A stretch of DNA of 64,000 nt from Anodontia alba (lineage: Eukaryota > Mollusca > Bivalvia > Lucinida > Lucinidae): the NCBI GenBank assembly GCA_964016985.1, contig OZ024828.1:3683701-3747700 (forward strand). Reading direction: 5' to 3'. Both the position numbers and the translations under genes were made by a program. The notes under the pieces were generated by a model. The model was not told where the DNA came from, made no database searches, and saw only the letters and a list, made by a program, of their open reading frames with translations. Below, piece by piece: positions 53,371 to 63,987 of the stretch (position 1 is the stretch's first letter; each line of letters opens with the position of its first letter).

Positions 53371-55385
53371 ACTTACACCTCAAACATATACTTACACCTC
53401 TGACACCTGTACTTGCACCTATGACACATATAATTACACCTCTGACACCTGTACTTACACCTCTGACACCTGACATACATGGGTTCAACACCTGCACTTA
53501 GCTCTTGATACCTGTACTTACATCTCTGACATATATACTTGTGCCTCTGACACCTTTACTTACATCCCTGACACATATACTTACACACCTGTCACCTATA
53601 CTTACACATGACACACATACACCTATACTTACATCTTTGACACCTGTACTTACACTCTGACATCTGTATTTACACCTGTGACACATATAATTACCCTTAA
53701 CACCTATACTTACACCTCTGACACCCGTACTTATACCTCTGACACCCGTACTTATACCTCTGACACAAATACTTTCTCATATAACACCTATTAATACGCC
53801 GCTGACACATGCATTTACACTTCTGACACAAGCCGGCTTCAGTTTCTTAGTTGGATGAGCGTCTGATTGGTGATCAGGAAGATATGGGTTTGACCCCCGC
53901 CTGGTCGGAAACATTCTTTCGTGGATATTGGTCATGAAATATATTAAGGTCATGCTCTCCCTTCTGCTGATTCAAGGAGGGCAATTATCAGATTCTGGCG
54001 AAAGAATGCGCACAATACTGGTTAACCCCTTAGAGGACTAAGCCTGCCCAGTAAAATTGTGCTTAGGTAAACTGACTGCAGTGTGTTGACTAGGCTGTAA
54101 AACTTCAACACCCTCCGACACATATACTTACAACATACACTTACACCTCTGACACCTGTACTTACACCTCTGACACATAAACTTACACCTATGAGAAATA
54201 CTTAGTCTTATAACACTTTTTATACTTACACCTCTGACACATATACTTAGACATATAACACCTATACTTACACCTCTGACACCTGCACTTACACCTATGA
54301 CATATGTATTTATAGCTCTGACAGATATACTTACACTTTACCACATATAGTTTCACCTCTGACACCTATATTTACACCTTTGCACATTTACTTACTAATA
54401 ACCTATATTAACACCTCTGATACCTGTATTTACACCAGACACATATACTTACACTTATAACAGTCATAGTTATCCTATTACATAAACTTACTCCTGACAC
54501 ATATTTTACACCTCTGACACATATACATGTACTTACATTAATAACAGTGATACCTACACCTCTTGTCACATATACTTACACCTCTGGCACATATACTTAC
54601 ACTTATAACACTAATACCTACACCTTTGACACCTATACTTGCACCTCTGACACATATACTTACACTTAATAACACCTATACTTACAACTCTGACACCTGT
54701 ACTTACACCTCTGACACATATGCTTACTCCTCTGACACAGACTTATAACACCTATACTTACACCTTTGACACCTATTCTGACACCTGCACTTATACCTTT
54801 GACATGTACTTATACCTATAACATATATTCACACCTGACACATATACTTATAATACATATACTTACACCTCTTACATATATACTTAGACTTATAGCACAT
54901 ATACTACACCTTTAACACATACTTATAAGACATACTTGCACCTCTGATAGACTTATAACACCTGTACTTACACCTCTGACACCTGTTCTTACACCTTTGA
55001 CACCTATGCTTATATCTATGACATGTACTTGCACTTATAACACATATTCTTACACCCCTGACTCCTATATTTACACCTCTGACACAATAGTTATAACCTA
55101 TATTAACAGCTCTGACACCTGTATTTACACGGGACATATACTTTCACTTATAACAGCTATGATTATCCTATTAGGTATACTTACTGTCTAGACATATATT
55201 ACACCTGACATATATACATGTACTTACACTTATAGCAGTATACTTACATCTCTTGTCACATATATTTACACCTCTGGCACCTGTACTTACACATGTAACA
55301 CTTTCACTTATAACACACTGACACATATACTTACACTTCTAACACCTCTGACATATATACTTATACTATAAACAAATGTACCTTA
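53370..55385. repeat. 21-bp minisatellite, second block, with a SINE inside
   Basis: Units of ~18-24 bp around CTTACACCTCTGACACATAT continue to about 55385, interrupted by SINE-1 at 53831-54114. The units drift but keep CACCTCTGACAC. Confidence 0.85.
53831..54114 (+). mobile_element. SINE-1 in the minisatellite
   Basis: The head AGCCGGCTTCAGTTTCTTAG has the B-box-like GGTTTGACCCCC; the tail is AACTTCAACACC. CTGACACA and CCGACACA flank it, but every array unit contains that sequence, so they are weak evidence for a target duplication. Confidence 0.85.
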
Positions 55386-55620
55386 CATTCGTTTTACACC
55401 TCTCACACCTGTCTTAAACTTCAGAAACCAATACTTTACACTTCTATCATGTATACTTCTACTACAGTCAATTTTTAGTATATCTTAAACGTCATAACTT
55501 TTATCACCTATATATACTTATATATTGCACAAATTTTCATTATATCTGTAAAGTATTTCAACAATTGCCAACTTCCAATAACAGTCTCTTGATTTACCAG
55601 ACTGCTGTTTTACCATAACC
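55386..55620. other. AT-rich spacer
   Basis: No array, MITE end or coding motif was seen. Confidence 0.4.
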
Positions 55621-55624
55621 CGCA

Positions 55625-55852
55625 GTGGGTTGGCAACATTCTTTCTTGGAGATTGATCGTGAAATATTTGATATGGTCATTCTCTCCCTTCCGCTGATTC
55701 AACAAGAGCAGTTATCAGTTTCTGGCAAAAGAATGTGCATAATACCAGTGAACTGCTTAGAGGGCATCCTGCCATGTAAACTTGTGGTTAGGTTAGCTGA
55801 CCGCGTTTGGCATGACCCCACTGGGTTGACTGGCCCGTAAAACCTCAACACA
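55625..55852 (+). mobile_element. SINE-1, 5'-truncated
   Basis: Begins near GTTGGCAACATTCTTTCTTG at the head-body boundary and ends AACCTCAACACA. Confidence 0.8.
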
Positions 55853-55854
55853 TA

Positions 55855-56030
55855 CAGTAGAACCTCGATATTTCAAACTCCAATAATTCAAAATTCTCAA
55901 TAATTCAAACTCATTTTGAAGTCCCAACTTAAATATATGTATGCATTTTAACCCTCAATTACTCAAAGTCTCAATAATTCAAACAAAACTGTTTGCTTCC
56001 TTGGACTTTGAATTATCGAGGTTCCACTGT
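55855..56030. mobile_element. pogo/Tigger-like MITE
   Basis: Terminal inverted repeats CAGTAGAACCTCGATA and TATCGAGGTTCCACTG-type, flanked by TA on both sides (55853-55854, 56031-56032). The CAGT start and TA target match pogo-like Tc1/mariner elements. It inserted right at the end of a SINE-1 tail. Confidence 0.88.
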
Positions 56031-56145
56031 ACAAATGCTTTCCCTTTAATAACCAATTCTTTCCTTATAGAGTAGACCCCTTTTCAGAAGAGAAAAAACA
56101 ATTTTGACAGTTGCCTGTCCCAAAAAATGTATTCATTTTCTTTAA

Positions 56146-56361
56146 CCCATTTAAGTCTGGAATCCCTAAAAAGGGTTATTGGCAAACAGTGCAGATGCAG
56201 ATGAGATACAGCAAAACACAGCATCTGATCAGGGTCAGCACTGTTGCCTAAAATACAGTAATTTCTTTAAAACATAGCAATAGTTAAAACTAACCAGACA
56301 CCATGCTGTTGGAAAGGTTAAAAAATTGTGGTAGAAGAGACCACTCAACGTAAATGGGTTT
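56146..56361. mobile_element. Family E MITE, uninterrupted
   Basis: TTTAACCCATTTAAGTCTGG to AACGTAAATGGGTT. The hairpin is GCAAACAGTGCAGATGCAGA. Contains GGTTAAAAAATTGTGG, the TTAA region that is occupied in the 19132-21019 copy. Confidence 0.85.
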
Positions 56362-56570
56362 TCTCTTTCGGTTCCAAATTTCAGATGACATTTGTCGTCT
56401 GCTTTTTTATTTTAACAAACTATCGCTTGGAAAGACGTTTATATGTAAAGTTGAAAGACTGAATGTCAAACAGCATAGATCCAGATGAGACGGCTCAATG
56501 AGCCGTCTCATCTGGATCTATGCTTTTTGCAAAAGCCTATTATTATCGCCTGTGGCAGTGAAAGAGTTAA
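56359..56570 (-). mobile_element. Family H MITE, inverted copy
   Basis: The reverse complement matches 22133-22345. The hairpin core here is GACGGCTCA/TGAGCCGTC, perfectly paired, while the other copy has a different core. Confidence 0.85.
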
Positions 56571-56752
56571 GGTGAATAGATACACCTGAAGATTTTGTCA
56601 TCATTTTTCAAAAGGATGCCTGTTTAGGGGATAGAAATTGTTCATTGAGAAGGGAAGTGAATATTTTTGTTAACACATTTACATCAAGTGGACACTTCTG
56701 CTACAACTCTTTGGGCTGGTCGGTTTCCAATAACATCATGTTTGTTTAGTTA

Positions 56753-57120
56753 TGTCTCCCCACCTAAGGGAAGGGAGATATATTGTTGTGTGGATCCCAT
56801 TGGCGTGACATTTTTTTGGTCTGCATAATATCTTGTGGTTGGATTCTTACCAAATTTCCATAGATATATAATTGAGACAGAACAAAGAACTGGTTAGATT
56901 TTGGTAACCTTGACCTAATTCCCAAGGTCACAGCAGTAGAAAAACTGAAAATTCTGGGGGGCATCTGTTTTCCCTAAAAAAAATAATAATAGTTATTATT
57001 TTAAAGAAATTCCTGTAGTTAATGCAAAGGGTGTAGATGCTACATTCTGCAGTGTCTTATCTAGGTCTGCACTGTTTGCTTATTACCCCTTTCGGGGTTT
57101 CCAGACTATAATGGGTTAAT
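56753..57120. repeat. Hairpin-led fragment and family E-like hairpin
   Basis: 56753-56990 starts TGTCTCCCCACC..GGGAGATATA, a 5' hairpin like those of the minisatellite elements, but with almost no array. 57015-57120 has AAGGGTGTAGATGCTACATT and ends GACTATAATGGGTTAA. Confidence 0.6.
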
Positions 57121-57208
57121 TACTTCATTTAAAGGCATTTATCTCCTTAATCATGCATTACATCCATTCTTCTTGTTTCTGTGACATTTGTGAACTTAGT
57201 ATTTTTAT

Positions 57209-58500
57209 ACGCCCATTTGAAAAACGGGACGTATTATGTTACGGCCCTCGGCGTCCCTCTGTCTGTAAACTCTGATAACTCCTCCACAGTTTACATCCGA
57301 TCAAGCTGAAACTTGATATAGACCATGATGTGGAGCAGCGCATATTGTTTCAAGGTAACAATCCACCAAATATTAACAGAGTTATGCCCCTTTGAAAAAT
57401 TTTGTAAACATTACATTTCTAGCTAACTCCTACAGTTTACATCAAATCATGCTGAAACTTGATATGTAGTTAGACCATGATGTGGAGCAGTGCATAGTCT
57501 CGAGGTTAGTCCACCAAATATTAACAGAGTTCTGCCCCTTTGAAATTTTTGTAATCATTTGGTTTGCCTAACTTGTCCTATAGATTACATTTGATCAAGC
57601 TGAAACTTGATTTATAGTTAGACCATGATGTGGAGTAGCACATATTGTTTCGAGGTTGCAGTCCACCAAATGTTAACAGAGTTATGCCCCTTTGAAAAAT
57701 ACAGTAAACTTTTCGTTTCCAGCTAACTCCTCTAGTTCACATCAGATCCAACTGAAACTTGATTTATAGTTAGACCATGATGTGGAGCAGTGCATATTGG
57801 TTTAAGGTCTTAGTCCGCCAAATATTAACTGAGTTATGCGCTTTGAAAATTTCTGTGAACATTTCATTTCCGGCTAACTTCTGTGGATTATACTATATTA
57901 AGCTGTAACTTTGTAAACAATTGCACCATGATGTGGAGCAGTGCATATTTTTTTTGAGGTAACAGTCCACCAGATAGTAGCAGAGTTATGTCCCTTTGAA
58001 AATTTCTGTAAATGTTTTGTTTCTGGCTTGCTTCTCCTGCAGTTTACATCTGATCAAGCTGAAACTTGATCATATTCTTTTGAGGTTTCAGTCCACGAAA
58101 TATTACCAGTAATGCCCCTTTGAAAATTTCATAAGCTAACTCCTCCTATAGATTACATTAGATCAAGCTGAAACATTGTAAACTGTTACACCATGATGTG
58201 GAGCAGCACATATACCATTTTGAGGTTACAATCCACCAAATATTTCCTCCTTCAGTTTACATCCCATCAGGCTGAAAGGTGATTTATAAGTTAGACCATG
58301 ATGTGAAGCAGCTTATTTTGTTTTGAGGTTACAGTCCACCAAATATTAATAGAATTATGTCTGTCTGTCCATCTGTAAACTTTTCTTTTCGGGCTAACCC
58401 CTCCTACTCTATGTCAGTATAGGTGCTACATCTGATCCCAAAGACATACGACAACCTCAAGTCCTACCAAAACTAACAAGCAGCTCTGCCTCAGAGGCAC
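57209..58500 (+). mobile_element. Hairpin-capped minisatellite element, ~150-bp units
   Basis: The 5' end (57209-57236) pairs ATACGCCCATTT with AAACGGGACGTAT imperfectly. CCTCTGTCTGTAAAC follows. ACCATGATGTGGAGCAG recurs at about 57322, 57474, 57622 and 57774. A TGCCTCAGAGGCA palindrome at 58487-58499 may be the 3' hairpin. The end is not certain. Confidence 0.7.
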
Positions 58501-58549
58501 ACAACAGCCCATCTATTTCATAAGGTCCTATGGGTTGAGGCCAATGCAG

Positions 58550-58730
58550 TGAGCGTTACCTCTCTGGTCAAATTGGACAGATGGCAAACTGACAATGTTT
58601 TTTCTTATTTTTCCAATAAACTAGGCTATGATATTTCATGCAAATTGCATGGACTGTCAAAGTTGGTTTTCTGGGGAAAATATTTCAAAATTTTAACATT
58701 TTTACCCAGCATGCTAAGCGTTAAAAAGGT
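58550..58730. mobile_element. Family D MITE, diverged
   Basis: TTTTCTTATTTTTCCAATAA, ATATTTCATGCAAATTGCAT and TTTTTACCCAGCATGCTAAG. Confidence 0.65.
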
Positions 58731-58732
58731 TT

Positions 58733-59163
58733 TAACCCTTCTCAGGCTGAACATGACATGCCCTATCTAAGCAGAGTGTAGATCCAGATCAGTTGTTTTC
58801 TAAAGAAGCCAGCTGATCTGGATCTGCACTGTTAGTCATTAAATATATGAATTTCTATCAAAACCCGGATCAAGTAATCTGGCTGGAAATTAGAAGTGGG
58901 CATGGCATCTTAACCCTTGTCCTGCTGAACCTGGATATACCCTGCCTTTGCAAACAGTGTAGATCCAGATCAGTTGGCTTCTACAGAAGCCGGCTTCTAC
59001 AGAAGCCAACTGATCTGGATCTGCACTGTTTGTCATTAAGAATTTGAATTTGTATGAACAACTTGGTTCAAGTAATCTGATTGGCTGAAAATTAGAAGTG
59101 GGTGTGACATCTTAATTTATTCAGCAGGACGAGGGTTAATCTATTCAGCATGACAAGGGTTAT
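58733..59163. mobile_element. Family A MITE with a second family A MITE inserted in it
   Basis: The outer copy starts AACCCTTCTCAGGCTGAA and ends TTCAGCATGACAAGGGTTA (59144-59162). The inner copy (about 58915-59134) has CCCTTGTCCTGCTGAA and TTCAGCAGGACGAGGG, each flanked by TTAA. The duplicated TTAA shows a piggyBac-type target. Confidence 0.88.
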
Positions 59164-59196
59164 GACACAATCCAGGTTGTTCTGACAGACAAATGG

Positions 59197-61494
59197 AACA
59201 GATGGAGGTAATTGTTTGTTTGTTTGATTTGGGCTTAACGTCGCTTTCAACCTTTTTCAGTCGTGGCAGGGAGCTCAATGCTCACTTTTAGAGTGCTGCC
59301 TCACTGAAATATCACGCCCCAGACACTTTGACATGATATTCCACCCAGTCACATTATACTGACACTGAACTGACCAGTTCTAGCTCTACTTTCTTAATGC
59401 TGAGCGCCAAGCGAAAGAGCAGCTAGTACCATTTTTATCGCACCTGCTTGTAGCAGGGTGCGATATAGGCGTCCGATTTTCCGTCCGTCCATCCGTCCGT
59501 CAGTCCGTCCGTCCGTCAGTCCGTCCGTCTGTCAACATTTATGTCGACGTTCGACATTTATGTCAAAGTTAGTATTCTAATCAACTACAAGACTAAACAA
59601 CCATCAAACCTTGCATGAAACATCTCCCTGACCTCCTGACTTTGCAACATAGGCGTCCGCTTTTCCGTTTGTCTGTCCATTCGTCCGTCCGTCTGTCAAC
59701 ATTTATGTCGACGTTCGACATTTATGTCAAAGTTAGTATTTTAATCAACTACAAGACTAAACAACCATCAAACCTTGCATGAAACATCTCCCTGACCTCC
59801 TGACTTTGCGACATAGGTGCCCACTTTTCCATTCGTCTGTCTGTTCGTCTGTCTGTCCGTCCGTCTGTCTCTTAACAGTTCTGTTATGTCGAAGTTCGAC
59901 ATTTATGTCAAAGTTAGTATTCTACTCAACTACAATACTAAACAACCATCAAACCTTGTATGAAATATCTCCCTGACCTCCTGACTTTGCGACATAGGTG
60001 CCCACTTTTCCATTCGTCTGTCCGTTCGTCCGTCCGTCTGTCTCTTAACAGTTCTGTTATGTCGAAGTTCGACATTTACGTCAAAGTTAGTATTCTAATC
60101 AACTACAATTCTACAACAACCATCATACCTTGCATGACACATCTCCCTGACCTCCTGACTTGGCAGATATGTTGACCCAGTGACCTTGACCTATATTTTG
60201 CGCTCCATTGACTTTGACACAATTTACGTTGACATTCCAGATCTTCTCAACTATAAGGCGTACAACTACCAAACCTTGCATAGTGCTTCTCCTAGAGGTA
60301 CAGACTTGGCAGGTACCTTGACCCGGTGACCTTGACCTATATTTTGCGCTCCAGTGACTTTGACATATTTTGCGTCGACATTCAATATCTCCTCAACTAT
60401 AAGGCCTACAACCATCAAACCTTGCAAAATGCTTCTCCTCAATGTACTGACTTAGCAGATACCTTGACCTGGTGACCTTGACCTATATTTTGGCTGCAGT
60501 GACTTTAACATAATTTACGTCAACGTTCCAGATCTCCTGAAGTGTAAGACCTCTAGCTACCAAACCTTGCATAGTGCTTCTCCAATATGTACTGACTTGG
60601 CAGGTATCTTGACCCGGTGACCTTGACCTATATTTTGCGCTCCAGTGCCTTTTACACATTTTACGTCAACATTCAATATCTCCTCAACTATAAGGCCTAC
60701 AACCATCAAACCTTGCATAGTGCTTCTCCTCAATGTACAGACTCTGCAGGTACCTTGACTGGGTGACCTTGACCTATATTTCATGCTCCATTGACTTTTA
60801 CACCGTGTACGTCACCCTTCCATATGTCCTCAACTGTAAGGCCTTCAACCACCAAACCTTATATAGCACTTCTTCTCGATGTACTGACTCGACAGGTACC
60901 TTGACCTGGTGACCTTGACCTATATTGTGCACTCCAGTGACTTTGACACATTTTATATTGATGTTCGGTATCTCCTCAAATATGACCTACAACCACTAAA
61001 CCTTGCATAGTGCTTCACCTCATTGCACTGGCTTGGCAGGTACCTTGACCCAGTGACCTTGACCTATATTTGACAAATTTTACGTTGATGTTTGATAACT
61101 CCTCAACTATAAGGCCTACAACCACCATACCTTGCATTGTGCTTCTCCTTGATGTACTGAATTAGCAGGTACCTTGACCCGTGACCTTGACCTAAATTTC
61201 ATGCTCCAGTGACTTTTACACATTTTACGTCAATGTTCCATTATCATTGGGCTGTATGATATGAAAAGTCAGTGCTGAAGATATAGCCATTAGAGGGAAT
61301 GGGACTGGCCTGGAATATATGTGCCCCACTTGGCACTTTGTCTACATTTTTTTCAACCCAGTTTTCCTAGTAAGCACTGCTAAGAATGAAATAAACTTAT
61401 TTAATAACCACATTCTGATTGTGGCTCCTGTGACTTTTGCGCCAGCAGGTGCGATGACGCCTTCCGCAGAATTCTTGTTAACAGATGGAGGTAA
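59197..61494 (-). mobile_element. Retroposon-like block bracketed by a 15-bp repeat
   Basis: AACAGATGGAGGTAA occurs at 59197-59211 and 61480-61494, exactly abutting the block. On the minus strand the block ends in a SINE/LINE-type tail (59212-59432: GCGACGTTAAGCCCAAATCA then CAAA repeats). The remainder is the ATCGCACC-family minisatellite element. So a transcript carrying the minisatellite element plus a retroposon 3' end may have been reverse-transcribed as one unit. Confidence 0.7.
59433..61479 (+). mobile_element. ATCGCACC-family hairpin-capped minisatellite element, copy 2
   Basis: Nearly identical along its length to 43752-45795, with the same 28-bp 5' hairpin (59437-59464), GTCC tract, arrays and GTGCCCCACTTGGCAC 3' hairpin, and the same further ~130 bp. 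The copies differ by scattered substitutions and small indels. Confidence 0.88.
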
Positions 61495-61625
61495 ACCTTT
61501 AACACCATCCAGTGACTCACTGGTAGGAGATTAATGTCACTGTCATATGCTAAGATGCTATGAAGGTTTTAATACAATGTTTATATCATTTGGAATTTGG
61601 GACTTAATGGACCTGATGATGAGGA

Positions 61626-61815
61626 TTGTTTGGTGTTTTATAAGGCTATCAACCATATTTAAGTCGTATTGAGATGATGGTGATAATGAAAGGCTCTGTA
61701 CAATGAAAGGTCATAGTTATGAGCTGAATTCCGCAACCAGTGGGCCTGGAACCTGGGGCCTCGTGATACGAAGTTGGTGGCACAAACAACTCGGCCATCT
61801 TGATGCTTCTTTTTA
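61626..61815 (-). mobile_element. SINE-2 copy, minus strand
   Basis: The reverse complement reads AGATGGCCGAGTTGTTTG (A-box region), CCAGGTTCCAGGCCC, GAATTCAGCTCATAAC, then CCTTTCATTATCACCATCAT and a TAAATATGG tail. Confidence 0.75.
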
Positions 61816-62215
61816 ATGGACAGAAAAATAGAGAAAAGATGAATTTCAAACAATCATTTTTTTTATTAAAGTTGGCGCTACACAAAAAACAAAACAAATA
61901 TACTTGATTCAATGACAACATCTACCCTTATCCCTTTAAATTTGATGTTTTGTGTAGTTACAATGATCAGCTGCAAGCTGCAATCTTAATGGCAAATTCC
62001 AATTTGAGACAATACATTAACACCACAAATATCCGAAAACTTTGGGCAATAAGAATGAAGTTTGAAACTTCACCTTATACAAAAGGGAAGTGACCATTCT
62101 GCAAAGGAATTTTTAATGTCCGATGTTTAAGGGATTTTATGGCAAGCATCAAAGAGCTATTTTATGTTTTAAATCCAATTTATAGCTCTTTATTGTGTTT
62201 AAAAAACAAGTACTG
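61816..62215. other. Interval without recognised features
   Basis: AT-rich; neither MITE ends nor coding motifs were seen. Confidence 0.4.
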
Positions 62216-62640
62216 ATATTTTTTCTTATTTCTCCACTAAAACTTTTGTCGTTACTCCTTGCTAAAATGCTTCTAATGAGTACCACAACATTTTTGTGGA
62301 GAAATAAAAATTTTCAATTTGATATCTTTCTTATCTACAGGGTATAAAGTGATTTCATGATGGTTTCAAGTTTTTTTAATAAAATTTGTAGCTCTTAGAA
62401 CAGAGCAAAGACCTTGTGTATGTTTTGACCCAACAGTTACTCATCTCTCAAAGACAGCATGGTCTCTAGTTCTGACAGCATTTTATCAGGTTTTAATCTG
62501 CAGCAGAAAATACTCCAATTACTAAAAAAAATTTCATTGAAAAAAGGACATGACATTTTGATTAAACAGAAATGCCAAGATCTTGTTTCAGGGAAAAAAT
62601 AGGCATCATAAAACATCTGCATACCTCTCACACCTGGAGC
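62215..62640. mobile_element. Family C MITE and degenerate hairpin fragment
   Basis: 62215-62330 has TTCTTATTTCTCCACTAAAA and GTGGAGAAATAAAAA arms. 62490-62600 has a weak pair, GACATGACATTTTG against AAATGCCAAGATCTTG. Confidence 0.6.
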
Positions 62641-62669
62641 TATGTACTGATTTAGCAACATGACTAACT

Positions 62670-62885
62670 GTATTAACACACCGTAATAACCCTAAGCAAT
62701 GGGACAGACAGGTCTGAGCAAACAGTGATGACCCAAAGAATGTGGCATCTGACCAGGGTCTATACTGTTTGCCATTCAGTTCGGCAGTGTTTAGGCAGAT
62801 CTGGTAGTGAAATGGAATTGATCAAATTTTCGGACAAGCATGGTTAGGAGTTAAGGGGTCCCAATACTTAGGTTTAGTATGGTAT
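62670..62885. mobile_element. Family F MITE
   Basis: ACACCGTAATAACCCTAAGC to GGTCCCAATACTTAGG. The inner hairpin is degenerate (AACAGTGATGACCC against AGGGTCTATACTGTTTGCC). Confidence 0.75.
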
Positions 62886-63125
62886 ATATCAAGCACTACA
62901 AACTTTGCTACATAAAACTAGACCTTATTTTTTTTTGTAAAAAAAATCCAAGCTGCACTATGCCATAGATAACAGACACAACACACTTAAATGTTGCATA
63001 AAAACTGGAATGTTATATCCTCTGACATTTGTGTTCAATATAAAATCAAAAATTTCTTAGTCAAAAGAAAAGAACTAATCACATAATAATGTCAGAAGAG
63101 CTTTAAGCACTGGACATTAAAAATA

Positions 63126-63296
63126 CAAAGTCCTTTATTACAGGGTTTTCATTAACTCCAAATATCTAGCCATTGACTCCTGTTTTGGTGGTTAGGACTC
63201 CTAATTTTCAGAGAAATTTAGCAAAAATACATAGCAGAATTACTTTTTTTGAAATGGCTTTCAGACTCCTATTTTCATAATCCTAGTGAGAGACCA
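63126..63296. repeat. Repeat related to the right end of the 17311-18879 insertion
   Basis: GACTCCTATTTTCATAATCC and CCTAGTGAGAGA match the right ~100 bp of that insertion. The ends are not resolved. 62886-63125 holds nothing recognised. Confidence 0.55.
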
Positions 63297-63540
63297 GGGC
63301 CCAGTTGTTCAAAGCGTCGTTAGCTTAACGAGCTCGTTAAGGGTCATTTCGTTAACTGCTTTAGTGGATTCAATATACAATATTCTGATATTTTTTGCTG
63401 AAAAAATGTGAGTAGCTTTTGCACTGCAAAAGCTACTCACATTTTTTCAGCAAAAAATTTCAGCATATTTGCGTATCACTCGATTAAAATTTTAACGAAT
63501 CGTTAACTAACGACATCGTTAGTTTTGAACAACTGGGCCC
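63297..63540. mobile_element. Family G MITE, full length
   Basis: GGGCCCAGTTGTTCAAAGCG to GAACAACTGGGCCC. A central hairpin pairs GAGTAGCTTTTGCA with TGCAAAAGCTACTC inside TTTTTTGCTGAAAAAA arms. Subterminal AACGATTCGTT-type palindromes are present. Confidence 0.88.
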
Positions 63541-63775
63541 AGCTTTATTAGCCTACTTTTCATATGAGCAGCATAATGAGATAGCACACCTTATATGACA
63601 TATCCACCCAGCAAAGATTAAGATCAACCTGTCCACCTGTGCAGTCATCACTTTGCTGCACACAACAAGAATCCAAGGTCATCAGGCAGATAATGAATAC
63701 TGATCACATATACAAGCTCTGAGTCTTTCCATGGGTGCACATGTCAATACATATGTACTCTCTTTTTTTCTTGTT

Positions 63776-63987
63776 TTAAACCTAGTCCTGAACATAAAAA
63801 TATCCTGCCTTTGCAAACAGTGTAGATCCAGATCAGTTGGATTCTGAAGAAGCCAACTGATCTGGATCTGCATTGTTTGCCATTAAGTACCCGTATGTGA
63901 AATTAAATCAACAATCTGGATCAAGTGATCTGATTGGCTGAAAATTAGAAGTGGGCATGGTATCTTTATTCAGAATGACAAGGGTTA
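63776..63987. mobile_element. Family A (piggyBac-type) MITE
   Basis: TTAAACCTAGTCCTGAAC to TTCAGAATGACAAGGGTTAA. The hairpin core is GTTGGATTC/GAAGCCAAC, with one base no longer paired. Confidence 0.85.
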
